A DNA stretch of 64,000 bases from Epilithonimonas hungarica (GCF_900102265.1 NZ_FNBH01000005.1:1-64000); one strand, 5' to 3'. Shown: positions 1 to 9,031, numbered from the stretch's first letter. The notes: generated from the sequence alone by a model not told the origin. Numbers and translations are program-made.

Positions 1-57
1 GTTCTGTTCGCTTCCCCGGGACATCTAATTCTGTCATCTTGTCCCGATTTGCGAGTG

Positions 58-88
58 CAAAAGTAGAAAATTATTTTTTAATGACCAA
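58..88 (-). promoter_or_regulatory. Tandem promoter P1 (stable-RNA type, leftward)
   Basis: On the minus strand a TTG (86-88) is followed after exactly 20 bp by TACTTTTG (58-65), a full match to the Bacteroidetes TTG / TAnnTTTG promoter. The upstream stretch (about 70-125) is rich in A and T runs, like an UP element. The transcript would run off the left edge of the window. The leader composition and the stacked promoters suggest an rRNA operon just outside; that part is inference. Confidence 0.7.
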
Positions 89-189
89 ATGTTTTTGAAG
101 AAAATCTTAAAGTTTTTTTTAAGTGACCTTAACCCCTTCTCAAACCCCCGGTCCCGCTCCTGCGCTCCCCTTCTCTCGATAAGGGAATG

Positions 190-219
190 CAAAGATAGCT
201 ATTTTTTCCGACCCGGCAA
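190..219 (-). promoter_or_regulatory. Tandem promoter P2 (leftward)
   Basis: Minus-strand TTG (217-219), 19 bp spacer, then TATCTTTG (190-197): an ideal promoter. It lies 132 bp upstream of P1. The 40 bases downstream contain CGAGAGAA and AGCGCAGGAG, which recur after P3. Confidence 0.7.
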
Positions 220-324
220 GTTATTCTGGAAATATTTATAGTCGACCCGAAGGCACACAACCAAAAATCCCAACCAGATATCATAACCCCCTCCTGCGCT
301 GCCAATTCTCTCGTTTTGGTTCTG

Positions 325-356
325 CAAATGTATGTTGAAATATAAACTACTTCCAA
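325..356 (-). promoter_or_regulatory. Tandem promoter P3 (leftward)
   Basis: Minus-strand TTG (354-356), 21 bp spacer, then TACATTTG (325-332). It lies 135 bp upstream of P2 and is followed by the same CGAGAGAA and AGCGCAGGAG words, so P2 and P3 look like copies of one duplicated unit. Confidence 0.65.
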
Positions 357-359
357 ATT

Positions 360-850
360 GAATTAACAATTAGTTTACAATTGTGTAAAACTTAATTAAC
401 TAAATTATTATTTAACAGTGACTTATAAAAACAACAAAGTTATCCACATTATGTTAAATAAGCTTTGACAATAAATTAAATGTATTAATTCAAATTTAAA
501 ATATATAACTAAAGGTTATATTAATCTTAAACAGTATAATTGAATCTAAAAAGAAAGGTTAATTAAACTTCAAATATGAAAGAATGGAACGCACAACATA
601 TTATAAGTGAAAAAGGAATATAAACTATTATTCAGAATTGGCTAGAAAAGAATTATAATTCATCTTAAAAAAATAGGAGATCATTTCAAAGGGATAAAAT
701 TAGTTTACATCATTATAATTATAAGTACTACACTTATTATATATTGTATATAACTTTATATGATAATTCTATGGGAGTGTCTTTGGCTTTTGAACATACA
801 CGTTTTACATATTTTAATTGATTGTTACAATCTTTATTTAGGTTCTAAAT
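360..850. other. AT-rich intergenic region with two DnaA-box matches
   Basis: About 490 bases without a convincing gene. It holds TTATCCACA on the plus strand (440-448), and TTTTACACA on the minus strand (382-390), both matching the DnaA consensus TTWTNCACA, followed by about 400 bases of very AT-rich DNA. The leftward promoters lie on one side and rightward ribB on the other, so transcription diverges from here. It could be a replication origin or just a spacer; short in-frame stretches resemble no protein I recognise. Confidence 0.35.
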
Positions 851-853
851 AAG

Positions 854-861
854 TATCTTTG
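854..861 (+). promoter_or_regulatory. -7 element of ribB
   Basis: TATCTTTG matches TAnnTTTG and lies 19 bases before the ribB start codon. No TTG is found at the proper -33 distance, so only half of the promoter is supported. Confidence 0.5.
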
Positions 862-880
862 CAAAAATTTTTTAGAAATA

Positions 881-2005
881 ATGGATAAATTCCAACTTAA
901 TACGATTGAAGAAGCTATTGAGGACCTTAAAAATGGAAAAATGGTCATCGTAGTAGACGACGAAGACCGTGAAAACGAAGGAGACCTTCTGGCTGCTGCT
1001 GAGCTTACGACGCCCGAGATTGTGAACTTTATGGTGACGCACGCAAGAGGTTTGATTTGTATGCCACTTACCGAAAAAAGATGTGACGAACTTGAACTCC
1101 ACTCTATGGTAGCTAATTCTACCGACCCAAAAGAAACAGCTTTCACTATTTCTGTGGATCTTCTTGGAAAAGGTGCCACAACCGGAATATCTGCAAGCGA
1201 CCGTGCAAAAACAATTCAGGCGATTATGGATTCGGAAACCAAGCCCGGCGATTTGATGAGACCTGGACATATTTTTCCACTGCGTGCAAGAGAAGGCGGC
1301 GTTCTGAAAAGAGCAGGACATACTGAAGCAGCGATTGATCTGACAAGATTAGCTGGGTTGAAAGAAGGTGGCGTGATCTGCGAGATCCTGAATGAAGACG
1401 GAAGTATGTCTAGATTACCAGATCTTTTGAAATTCGGGGAAAAACATGATTTGAAAGTGATTTCGATAGAAGACCTTATTAACTACAGAATGAGGCAGGG
1501 CGACCTTGTGGAAAGAATCGAAGAGCGTGACATCAAAACGCATTACGGTGATTTCAAATTCTACGTTTTTGAAGAGAAACCAACTGAACAAATCCATTAT
1601 GCCCTTACCAAAGGAACTTGGTCTGCGGATGAAGCTGTGCTTGTAAGAGTCCAATCAACGGGAACTTATTTTGATGTTTTCAGCAGATTGTCCAATGGTG
1701 AACATCCGTTGATGCAACAAATCACTGACCTTATCAACAAAGAAGGAAAAGGTGCAGTTGTATTCATCAACAATGTTTCTAACAAAGAAAATACGTTGAG
1801 CAGAATTAAACATTTCCTGAATTTCCAGGACGGAACTAGCGAACAGCCAACAATTGCTCCTAATTTCCGCGACTATGGAATCGGAACTCAGATCTTGAAA
1901 GACCTTGGAATTAACAAATTTAAAGTAATTACCCAGAATCCTAATATCAAACCGATTCTTTCCGGTTATGACGTGGAAGTGACTGAGATGATTTGTTTGA
2001 AATAG
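881..2005 (+). CDS. ribB: 3,4-dihydroxy-2-butanone 4-phosphate synthase with degenerate GTP cyclohydrolase II domain
   Basis: Makes 3,4-dihydroxy-2-butanone 4-phosphate from ribulose 5-phosphate for riboflavin synthesis. Residues 1-205 carry the complete RibB signature: acidic loop DDEDRENEGD at 26-35, a TTGISASDRA segment, and RAGHTEAAIDL with the catalytic His. Residues about 206-374 align with the RibA fold but lack the zinc-binding Cys-X10-Cys-X-Cys; the matching stretch begins VRVQSTGTYFDVFSR and contains no cysteine, and the RQEGRGIG-type loop is missing too. The C-terminal half is therefore probably not a GTP cyclohydrolase. An intact ribA is present at 22908. The length (374) is normal for fused RibBA. 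Start chosen at the ATG after a -7 box. Confidence 0.93.
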   Translation: MDKFQLNTIEEAIEDLKNGKMVIVVDDEDRENEGDLLAAAELTTPEIVNFMVTHARGLICMPLTEKRCDELELHSMVANSTDPKETAFTISVDLLGKGATTGISASDRAKTIQAIMDSETKPGDLMRPGHIFPLRAREGGVLKRAGHTEAAIDLTRLAGLKEGGVICEILNEDGSMSRLPDLLKFGEKHDLKVISIEDLINYRMRQGDLVERIEERDIKTHYGDFKFYVFEEKPTEQIHYALTKGTWSADEAVLVRVQSTGTYFDVFSRLSNGEHPLMQQITDLINKEGKGAVVFINNVSNKENTLSRIKHFLNFQDGTSEQPTIAPNFRDYGIGTQILKDLGINKFKVITQNPNIKPILSGYDVEVTEMICLK

Positions 2006-2050
2006 ATTTAAAGATGATAGAGAAAAGATAAAAGACTTTTCTTTTTATAC

Positions 2051-2080
2051 AAAAGCGCTCCAATTGGAACGCTTTTTTGT
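2051..2080. terminator. Terminator between ribB and the M1 peptidase
   Basis: Hairpin AAAGCG ... CGCTTT with inner TCC-AATT-GGA and a T run. It lies between convergent genes and can serve both. Confidence 0.7.
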
Positions 2081-2099
2081 TTTCTCGATTCTAAAAATC

Positions 2100-4034
2100 T
2101 TAATTCGGCCAAGCATTGTTCTTAGGATTAATATCCGGAACAATAGATTGCGGATCAAGTTTTACTTGAGTTACTTCTTTGGTCGAATCGATTTGGAAAG
2201 TCCATTCTGTATTACGTTTCCAAACCTCAACAGGTAATTTCACAGTTTGCGTGGTTCCATCTTTGAAAGTTACTAAGACAGTTGTCGGCATTGGTAATTG
2301 TCCAATATTTTCAACCGTGATCTGTGCTCCGTTTTTGAAATCGCCATTCACAGGTTTTACAACTTTTACAGCCTGGTCTACCTTCCATTTATTCATAAAC
2401 CAGCCTCTCCAGAACCAGTTCAGTTCTTCGCCAGAAACATTTTCCATTGTATGGAAGAAATCCCAAGGTGTCGGATGCTTGAATGCCCATCTATGAACGT
2501 AAGTTTTGAATGCTTTATCAAATTTCTCAGGCCCAAGAATAGTTTCTCTCAAAATTCCCAATCCTACTCCGGGTTTGAAATAAGCCAAAACGCCGATGCT
2601 TTTTTCCTTCATATTATCCGGACCAACCATAATCTGCTCAAAGTTATCACTCTGAACGAATGGCCCAATTTTGCTGATATCCTGCTTATGGTAATACTCA
2701 CCTTTGTTGAAAGCTTCCGTCGATAACTCATTGATAAACGTATTAAAACCCTCATCCATCCAGGCAAAAACTCTTTCGTTGGAACCGACAATCATCGGGA
2801 ACCAAGTGTGTCCAAACTCATGATCCGTCACTCCCCAAAGATCGGCACCTTTTGAATTTCTATGGCAGAATACAATTCCGGGGTATTCCATTCCTCCTTC
2901 GTTTCCGGCAACGTTGGTTGCGGCCGGGTAAGGATATTCAAACCATTTCCCCGAATAATGTTCGATAGCAGCTTTTGTATATTCGGTGGAGCGTCCCCAA
3001 GCTTTATCACCAGCGCTTTCTACAGGATAAGCCGAGATTGCTAAAGATTTTTTACCGCTTGGAAGATTGATTCTGGCAGCATCGATAATGAAAGCCGCCG
3101 ATGAAGCCCAGGCAAAATCTCTCGCTTTTTCTATTTTGAATTTCCAGGTTTTTGTTCCCGAGTTACTTCCTTTACCTAATTCAGATTCCGTATGAATCAT
3201 CACAGTTTTGTCACTTTTTCTAGCTTCATTCCAACGATTGATCTCTTCTTTGGAATAAACTTCTTTTTCGTTCAGTAACTCTCCCGAAGCTACAACGTAA
3301 TGATTAGCCGGAACGGTAATATTTGCTGATAAAGTCCCGTATTCCAAATAAAACTCCGAAGCTCCTAAATATGGCAACGTGTTCCAACCCATTACATCAT
3401 CATACACACACATTCTTGGATACCATTGTGCCAATGTGAATATTTTTCCGTTTTTGGTGTCTTCAACTCCCATTCTGTCCGAGCCATACTTTGGAGAAAC
3501 AAAAGAATATTCGATTTTCAATTTTGCAACGCCACCGTTTGCTTTCAAATCACTTGGAAGGTCAATCTGCATTCTGGTATCGCTAATCGTATATTTCACA
3601 TCTTTTCCTTCATACTTTACAGATTTGATTTTGTAACCGCCGTCAAAAGCTTCTCCCTTCGCACCATTTCTACTGCCTGATAATGGAATCACACCATTTC
3701 CTCTAGAATCTTTGGAAAAAAGATTTTGGTCAAGTTGGAGCCACAGAAAACTCAATTGGTCCGGGCTATTATTGGTATAAGCAATCTCGGCTGAACCTGT
3801 TAATTCATTGTTTGATTCGTTAAGGCTGACATTCAATTGATAATCGGCCGAGTTCTGCCAATATTTGTGTCCCGGCTGCCCGCTTGCCGAACGGGTCTCA
3901 GTTCCGGTCTGAGGATAGAAAAATGGTTTGAAGGCTTCTGTGTAATCATACTTTGGAGATTCCTGAGCGTAAGCATTGCCGACAAAAGCAAATATTGCAA
4001 CAGCAGAAATCAAATGCGGAAGTTTGAATTTCAT
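2100..4034 (-). CDS. M1 family zinc aminopeptidase, exported
   Basis: A secreted gluzincin metallopeptidase of the M1 (aminopeptidase N) family. The first 23 residues form a signal peptide ending AYA-Q. The zinc motif HEFGHTW starts at residue 405 and the third ligand is in the following MDEGFNTF helix. GGMEYPG upstream is the counterpart of the GAMEN substrate-binding loop. The N-terminal 200 residues form the usual M1 beta-domain. At 644 residues it is shorter than classical aminopeptidase N, lacking the large C-terminal helical domain, as usual for Bacteroidetes members. There is no T9SS sorting domain, so a periplasmic location is likely. Substrates cannot be read from sequence. Confidence 0.9.
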   Translation of the reverse strand: MKFKLPHLISAVAIFAFVGNAYAQESPKYDYTEAFKPFFYPQTGTETRSASGQPGHKYWQNSADYQLNVSLNESNNELTGSAEIAYTNNSPDQLSFLWLQLDQNLFSKDSRGNGVIPLSGSRNGAKGEAFDGGYKIKSVKYEGKDVKYTISDTRMQIDLPSDLKANGGVAKLKIEYSFVSPKYGSDRMGVEDTKNGKIFTLAQWYPRMCVYDDVMGWNTLPYLGASEFYLEYGTLSANITVPANHYVVASGELLNEKEVYSKEEINRWNEARKSDKTVMIHTESELGKGSNSGTKTWKFKIEKARDFAWASSAAFIIDAARINLPSGKKSLAISAYPVESAGDKAWGRSTEYTKAAIEHYSGKWFEYPYPAATNVAGNEGGMEYPGIVFCHRNSKGADLWGVTDHEFGHTWFPMIVGSNERVFAWMDEGFNTFINELSTEAFNKGEYYHKQDISKIGPFVQSDNFEQIMVGPDNMKEKSIGVLAYFKPGVGLGILRETILGPEKFDKAFKTYVHRWAFKHPTPWDFFHTMENVSGEELNWFWRGWFMNKWKVDQAVKVVKPVNGDFKNGAQITVENIGQLPMPTTVLVTFKDGTTQTVKLPVEVWKRNTEWTFQIDSTKEVTQVKLDPQSIVPDINPKNNAWPN

Positions 4035-4120
4035 TAGAGGAAAGATTTTATTGTTAAATAAAATTAGTCAAAAAATCTTGAAACTTGTTACATTAATAAA
4101 AACAAGACTGGATATAGCGT

Positions 4121-4166
4121 AAAAAAACCAAGCTTGTTATTGATGAACAACAAGCTTGGTTTTTAT
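4121..4166 (-). terminator. Terminator of the dienoyl-CoA-reductase-like gene
   Basis: A perfect 16-bp stem (4123-4138 with 4149-4164) around AACCAAGCTTGTT, with A/T runs at the outer ends, 36 bases after the minus-strand stop codon. Confidence 0.8.
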
Positions 4167-4199
4167 CTGTGAGAAGCTTCTCATTTTATAATTAAAGCA

Positions 4200-5081
4200 T
4201 TAATTCGATTTTTTAGCTTTAATCATAGCTTCCAGCATATCCCACATTTCCTGCGGAATATCTTCCAGCATATTGAATTCACCTGCTCCTTGAAGCCATT
4301 CGCCTCCATCAATTGTCACAACTTCCCCATTCATATAAGCCGAATAATCGGAAACCAGATAAGCGGCAAGATTGGCTAATTCCTGATGTTCCCCTACTCT
4401 TCTCAATGGTACTTTCTTCTTCATATCGAACTTCTCCTGCAAATCTCCCGGAAGTAATCTGTCCCAAGCTCCTTTTGTAGGAAATGGTCCCGGCGCAATT
4501 GCATTGAAACGGATTCCATATTTTGCCCATTCAACTGCAAGGCTTCTCGTCATTGCCAAAACGCCTGCTTTAGCACAAGCAGACGGTACAACATAAGCCG
4601 AACCCGTCCAGGCATAGGTTGTCACAATATTAAGAACTGTCCCCGGAACTTTATTATCTATCCAATATTTTCCAACTGAAAGTGTACAGTTCTTAGTCCC
4701 CTTCAAAACAATATCTAAAATTGAATCAAAAGCTGAATGTGTCAGTCTTTCGGTTGGTGAAATGAAGTTTCCGGCAGCATTGTTCAAAAGAATATCAATC
4801 CTCCCGAATTCTTTCAAGGTGATGTCTTTCACAGCTTCCACTTCGTCCCAATTTCTCACGTCACATGCTACGCAAAGCACTTTTCCGCCAGTCTGCTCTT
4901 CCAATTCTTTTGCCGTTCCCTGAAGTTTCTCTAAATTTCTGGAAGTAATGACGACTTTTGCTCCCAGTTCCAAAAAATACTTGGTCATTGCTTTTCCCAG
5001 TCCGCTTCCGCCTCCTGTAACGATAGCCACTTTATCTTTTAGTGCACCTTCGCGTAACATTGGTTGTGTATATAGATTCAT
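4200..5081 (-). CDS. SDR oxidoreductase resembling 2,4-dienoyl-CoA reductase
   Basis: A short-chain dehydrogenase with NADP-binding TGGGSGLGKAM near residue 23 and NNAAGNF near residue 105. The latter, with its NxAAGNF form, is typical of 2,4-dienoyl-CoA reductases, which remove double bonds from unsaturated acyl-CoA during beta-oxidation. The usual SDR YxxxK is replaced by SACAKAG: the lysine is kept but the tyrosine position is not Tyr, again as in this subfamily. The C-terminus has VTIDGGEWL. The length (293) fits. It stands alone, divergent from the next SDR gene. Substrate assignment rests on family resemblance. Confidence 0.8.
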   Translation of the reverse strand: MNLYTQPMLREGALKDKVAIVTGGGSGLGKAMTKYFLELGAKVVITSRNLEKLQGTAKELEEQTGGKVLCVACDVRNWDEVEAVKDITLKEFGRIDILLNNAAGNFISPTERLTHSAFDSILDIVLKGTKNCTLSVGKYWIDNKVPGTVLNIVTTYAWTGSAYVVPSACAKAGVLAMTRSLAVEWAKYGIRFNAIAPGPFPTKGAWDRLLPGDLQEKFDMKKKVPLRRVGEHQELANLAAYLVSDYSAYMNGEVVTIDGGEWLQGAGEFNMLEDIPQEMWDMLEAMIKAKKSN

Positions 5082-5194
5082 AATTAAAATTTAAGGATTT
5101 GTGTCAGTGGTAAATTTAGATTTTTATTTTGTAAAGAAAATTAACAAAAGCTATGCGCAAAATATAACCGTAAAAAATATAGCATCTTATTTTT

Positions 5195-5250
5195 GGCTAC
5201 AACAATCTTTGATTTGGTCACAATGTTCTTCCCATCATTTTTCAACTTTG
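5195..5250 (+). promoter_or_regulatory. AraC-type operator and promoter 1 (before SDR)
   Basis: Direct half-sites GGCTACAA (5195-5202) and GGTCACAA (5216-5223), 21 bp apart start to start. The -7 box CAACTTTG (5243-5250) begins 27 bp after the start of the second half-site and lacks the normal T of TAnnTTTG. The second half-site covers where a -33 TTG would be, as expected for activator-dependent transcription. The same geometry occurs at 7093 and 9032. Confidence 0.65.
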
Positions 5251-5285
5251 CATTGTAAATAATTAACAATCAAAAAACAATCAAA

Positions 5286-6125
5286 ATGAGTACAAAAAAA
5301 GTATGGTTCGTGACAGGAGCTTCAAAAGGTTTAGGCTTAACTTTAGTCAAAAAATTACTTGCAGAAGGTTATTCTGTGGCAGCAACATCAAGAAACATTG
5401 CAGAACTCCAGAAAGTCATCAACGGAGAAAACTCAACATTTCTACCGTTAGAAGTTGATCTAGTTAATGAAAATTCTGTTTCAGAAGCCATTTCAAAAAC
5501 TGTAGAAAAATTCGGAAGGATTGATGTTGTTGTAAACAATGCTGGCTATGGACAATTGGGAACTTTAGAAGAACTTACAGATGAAGAAAGCCGCCAGAAT
5601 TTTGACACCAATGTTTTCGGCTCTTTGAATATCATCAGAAAAACAATGCCGTATTTAAGAGAGCAAAAAAGCGGTTTCATCATTAATATTGCTTCAATTG
5701 GTGGATTGACGGGAGAATTTGCAGGTTGGGGAATCTACTGTGCAACTAAGTTTGCAGTTGTTGGGTTTACCGAAGCTCTGGCTGCGGAAGTAAAAGAATT
5801 CGGAGTGAATGCAACGGTGGTTTATCCCGGATATTTCAGAACTGATTTCCTGACTGGCGGTTCACTCAGAACGCCGAAAACTGAGCTTGAAGAATATACT
5901 GTAGCAAGACAGCTTCAAGCGGCACATGAAAAAGACATCAACGGAAATCAACCTGGAAGTCCTGAAAAAGCAGCGGTTGCAATGATAGAATTGACAGAAA
6001 TGCAGACTCCTCCGGTTCATTTGGTTTTGGGTTCTGATGCTTTCAATATTGCCGGAAATAAATTAAATGCGCTCCAAAATGAAATTTCTGATTTCAAAAC
6101 ATTGAGTACATCTACAGATTATTAA
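5286..6125 (+). CDS. Classical SDR oxidoreductase (module 1 enzyme)
   Basis: A 279-residue NAD(P)-dependent short-chain dehydrogenase. Visible are TGASKGLGLT near residue 10 (nucleotide binding), NNAGYGQ near 88, serine in IASIGG near 140 and YCATK near 153, giving the full Ser-Tyr-Lys set. The YPGYFRTDFL stretch after it is typical of carbonyl/ketone-reducing SDRs. It is the first gene of the three-module island: an operator precedes it and an AraC regulator follows after 45 bases. The substrate is unknown; a reactive aldehyde or ketone would fit the neighbours, but this is inference. Confidence 0.9.
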   Translation: MSTKKVWFVTGASKGLGLTLVKKLLAEGYSVAATSRNIAELQKVINGENSTFLPLEVDLVNENSVSEAISKTVEKFGRIDVVVNNAGYGQLGTLEELTDEESRQNFDTNVFGSLNIIRKTMPYLREQKSGFIINIASIGGLTGEFAGWGIYCATKFAVVGFTEALAAEVKEFGVNATVVYPGYFRTDFLTGGSLRTPKTELEEYTVARQLQAAHEKDINGNQPGSPEKAAVAMIELTEMQTPPVHLVLGSDAFNIAGNKLNALQNEISDFKTLSTSTDY

Positions 6126-6134
6126 CTTTGTAAA

Positions 6135-6157
6135 GGCAACAGTCACAAACTGTTGCC
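6135..6157 (+). terminator. Hairpin between SDR and AraC 1
   Basis: GGCAACAGT (6135-6143) pairs perfectly with ACTGTTGCC (6149-6157) over a 5-base loop and is followed by TAATTTT, 13 bases before the AraC ATG. It may attenuate read-through from the enzyme into its regulator; the T run is short, so full termination is uncertain. Confidence 0.5.
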
Positions 6158-6170
6158 TAATTTTGAAATA

Positions 6171-7085
6171 ATGACCAACAGAAAATTATATAATATCAAT
6201 ACGATTGCTGAATTCCACAGGATCTCAGGATTGTCGCAACCTCAGCATCCGCTCATTAGTCTGGTAGATTACAGTTTGGTTGAATATCAAATCGAGGAAT
6301 CAGAAATCAGCTGGATCCAGGATTTGTATTTTATGGGTTTCAAGCGTGATATTCAGGGGAAACTACATTACGGTCAAAGTCAATATGATTTTGATGGCGG
6401 TTTGATGTGCTTTATCGCACCGAGACAATTGGTGAAGATGATTATCGACAAGTACGACACAAAACCGTCTGGCTATCTTTTGGCCTTTCATCCCGATTTC
6501 ATTTGGAATACGCCATTGGCAAAGACCATTCACAATTATAAATTTTTCGGTTATGATGTGAATGAAGCTTTGTTTCTTTCCGAAAAAGAAGAGCAGACTT
6601 TGATAAGACTTTTTAAAGGAATCGAACAGGAATATCAGTCTGGAATTGACGAGTTTACCCAGAATATCATCATTTCTCAAATCGAGGTTATTCTGAATTA
6701 CTGCGAAAGGTTTTATCAAAGACAATTCATCACCAGAAAAAAGAGTAATCATCAGGTTTTAGACAAATTAGAAAATATTCTTGAAGATTATTTCAATGAC
6801 AAAGTCATCGATAGAGGTTTGCCAACTGCCAATTATATTGCTGAATCACTGAATATTTCAACTAATTATTTAGGAAGCTTGTTAAAATCTCTGACTGGAC
6901 AAACCACACAACAACACATTCATGAAAAGTTAATTCAAAAAGCTAAAGAAAAGCTTTCTACAACAGAACTTTCGGTAAGTGAAATTGCTTATGAATTAGG
7001 ATTTGAACACTCACAGTCTTTTAGCAAATTGTTTAAAGCTAAAACTGATATTTCGCCTTTGGAATTTCGGAGATCTTTTAATTAA
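6171..7085 (+). CDS. AraC family transcriptional regulator 1
   Basis: A 304-residue regulator whose C-terminal ~95 residues hold the double helix-turn-helix of the AraC/XylS family, ending in SVSEIAYELGFEHSQSFSKL and SPLEFRRSFN. The N-terminal ~190 residues form an effector domain seen in Bacteroidetes AraC proteins (HPLISLVDYS near the start, YGQSQYDFD in the middle); I cannot name its ligand. A start at TTG 6153 is possible, but it would lie inside the hairpin arm, so ATG 6171 is preferred. The last 45 residues are almost identical to those of the regulators at 8105 and 10409. It probably controls the enzyme upstream. Confidence 0.9.
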   Translation: MTNRKLYNINTIAEFHRISGLSQPQHPLISLVDYSLVEYQIEESEISWIQDLYFMGFKRDIQGKLHYGQSQYDFDGGLMCFIAPRQLVKMIIDKYDTKPSGYLLAFHPDFIWNTPLAKTIHNYKFFGYDVNEALFLSEKEEQTLIRLFKGIEQEYQSGIDEFTQNIIISQIEVILNYCERFYQRQFITRKKSNHQVLDKLENILEDYFNDKVIDRGLPTANYIAESLNISTNYLGSLLKSLTGQTTQQHIHEKLIQKAKEKLSTTELSVSEIAYELGFEHSQSFSKLFKAKTDISPLEFRRSFN

Positions 7086-7092
7086 ATTTTTC

Positions 7093-7148
7093 GGCTACAA
7101 CATAATACTTTTCGGCTACAAGACTACACCAGCGTTATCTGAACTTTG
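7093..7148 (+). promoter_or_regulatory. AraC-type operator and promoter 2 (before epimerase-like gene)
   Basis: Two identical half-sites TTCGGCTACAA (GGCTACAA cores at 7093-7100 and 7114-7121), 21 bp apart. The -7 box GAACTTTG (7141-7148) starts 27 bp after the second core and lacks the usual T. It is located directly after the AraC 1 stop codon. Confidence 0.7.
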
Positions 7149-7168
7149 CTTCATTAAAATATATCAAA

Positions 7169-8071
7169 ATGAAAGTATTTGTTACAGGCGCTACAGGTTT
7201 CGTAGGAACAGCTGTAGTACAGGAATTATTAGCGAACGGTCACCAGGTTTTAGGATTGTCCCGTTCAGAAGGATCAGCGCAAAAATTAATTGAAGCCGGA
7301 GCAGAAGCACACCGAGGCGATTTGAATGATTTTGAAAGTCTCAAATCCGGAGCAACCGCTTCTGATGCGGTGATCCATTTGGGATTTGTGCACGATTTTA
7401 CAAGATTTGAAGAAATGTGTCAGCTTGATGAAAAAGTGATTAAAACTATTGGTGATGCGTTATTGGGAACTGAAAAGCCTTTTATTATCACATCAGGAAC
7501 AGCACTTTTTTCAAAAGACAAAATCACAACGGAAAAAGACCTATTTGCTGACCATCCGCATCCAAGAATTGCTACAGAAAATGCAGCCGATGCTGTTGCC
7601 GCAAAAGGCGCGAAAGTGGCAATCGTAAGATTATCGCCATCAGTTCACGGTAAAGGCGACATCATTGGTTTTGTTCCTACATTAATAAAATTTGCAAAAG
7701 AAACTGGCAAATCGGCAATCATAAACGATGGCAAGAATTTTTGGCCAGCCGTTCACAAATTAGATGTTGCAAAATTATATCGATTAGCCTTAGAAAAACC
7801 CTTTGAAAGCGGAACCAGATACCACGCAGTTGCAGAACAGGGAATTCCTTTTGTAGATATTGCAACAATAATTGCGGAACGACTGAATGTTCCTGTAGTT
7901 TCTATCAGCAACGAAGAAGTGGCGGAACATTTTGGCTGGTTCGGTCATTTTGCGAAACTCAATAATCAAACCTCCAGCGAAGAAACGAAATCAACTTTAG
8001 GTTGGAATCCACAATATCCAACATTGATGGAAGATTTGAAAAGTGATGTTTATTTTCCTGAGGCACAATAA
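7169..8071 (+). CDS. NAD-dependent epimerase/dehydratase-like (extended SDR) oxidoreductase (module 2 enzyme)
   Basis: A 300-residue extended/atypical SDR. The N-terminus has the Rossmann motif GATGFVG (residues 7-13) followed by a VVQELLANGHQVLGLSRSE strand-helix-strand and the acidic end of strand 3 (RGDLND near 53). No clean YxxxK is visible; the equivalent region reads TSGTALFSKDK, so a true epimerase activity is doubtful and NAD(P)-binding reductase is the safer call. It is enclosed by its operator and the AraC 2 gene. Confidence 0.82.
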   Translation: MKVFVTGATGFVGTAVVQELLANGHQVLGLSRSEGSAQKLIEAGAEAHRGDLNDFESLKSGATASDAVIHLGFVHDFTRFEEMCQLDEKVIKTIGDALLGTEKPFIITSGTALFSKDKITTEKDLFADHPHPRIATENAADAVAAKGAKVAIVRLSPSVHGKGDIIGFVPTLIKFAKETGKSAIINDGKNFWPAVHKLDVAKLYRLALEKPFESGTRYHAVAEQGIPFVDIATIIAERLNVPVVSISNEEVAEHFGWFGHFAKLNNQTSSEETKSTLGWNPQYPTLMEDLKSDVYFPEAQ

Positions 8072-8104
8072 TGTGTACCTTTATATTCATTAAATATCAA
8101 AATA

Positions 8105-9019
8105 ATGTCTGACAAGCCCATTCGAATCAAAACCATTTCCGAATTTCACACGTTGCGGGGTCTGCCAAAGCCGAAACATCCGCTAATTAGTGTGATTAAT
8201 TTTGAGGATATGACCCAAACTTCTGAAATTGGGAGACAGAATCTGATATTTGATTTTTATATGATTTCTGTCAAACGGGATATGAATCACAAATACAGAT
8301 ACGGCCAGCAGGACTATGATTTCGATGAGGGTCTGATGTTTTGTATGGCGCCCAATCAGGTTTTAGGCGTCATACGAGAAGAAAACGGCAAACCGCCATC
8401 CGGATGGATGATGATGATCCATCCGGATTTTCTTTGGAACACTTCTATGGCCAATGCGATTAAAAAATATGAATTCTTTGATTATTCCGTGAACGAAGCT
8501 TTATTTTTATCCGAAGATGAGGAAATTAAAATCCAGCAGATCACTGAAAATATCAAGCAGGAATATCAGATGAATATTGATAAATTCAGTCAGAATATTA
8601 TTATTTCCCAGCTGGAGACACTTCTAAATTATTCTGAAAGATTTTATCAAAGACAATTTATAACACGTCATAAAGCAAATCACCAATTTTTGGAAAAACT
8701 GGAGATTTTGCTCAACAATTATTTTGAAGGAAAAAATATCATTCAAAATGGCTTGCCGAGTGTTCAATATCTTTCTGGAGAATTCAATATGTCTCCACAA
8801 TATATGCGAAGCTTGCTGAAATCTTTAACGGGACAAACCACGCAACAGTTGATTCACGAAAAACTCATTGAAAAGGCAAAGGAAAAACTTTCTACAACAG
8901 AACTTTCTGTGAGTGAAATTGCTTATGAATTGGGGTTTGAACATTCTCAGTCTTTCAGCAAATTATTTAAAGCCAAGACCGACATTTCACCTCTGGAATT
9001 TCGAAAGTCATTTAATTGA
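8105..9019 (+). CDS. AraC family transcriptional regulator 2
   Basis: A 304-residue paralogue of the regulators at 6171 and 10409. The N-terminal effector domain starts with TISEFHTLRGLPKPKHPLIS; a conserved YGQQDYDFDEG follows near residue 72. The C-terminal double helix-turn-helix again ends ELSVSEIAYELGFEHSQSF and SPLEFRKSFN. It starts 33 bases after the epimerase-like gene, so the two are probably co-transcribed. The N-terminal domains differ much more than the DNA-binding parts, suggesting different effectors acting on similar operators. Confidence 0.9.
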   Translation: MSDKPIRIKTISEFHTLRGLPKPKHPLISVINFEDMTQTSEIGRQNLIFDFYMISVKRDMNHKYRYGQQDYDFDEGLMFCMAPNQVLGVIREENGKPPSGWMMMIHPDFLWNTSMANAIKKYEFFDYSVNEALFLSEDEEIKIQQITENIKQEYQMNIDKFSQNIIISQLETLLNYSERFYQRQFITRHKANHQFLEKLEILLNNYFEGKNIIQNGLPSVQYLSGEFNMSPQYMRSLLKSLTGQTTQQLIHEKLIEKAKEKLSTTELSVSEIAYELGFEHSQSFSKLFKAKTDISPLEFRKSFN

Positions 9020-9031
9020 TATCAGTAATCT

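Noticed and set aside
129-356. Open frame of 75 codons on the minus strand
   Set aside because: It lies across two promoters of the tandem array, and its sequence is not protein-like.
6153-6170. TTG start for AraC 1
   Set aside because: It falls in the arm of a hairpin and adds residues absent from the paralogues.
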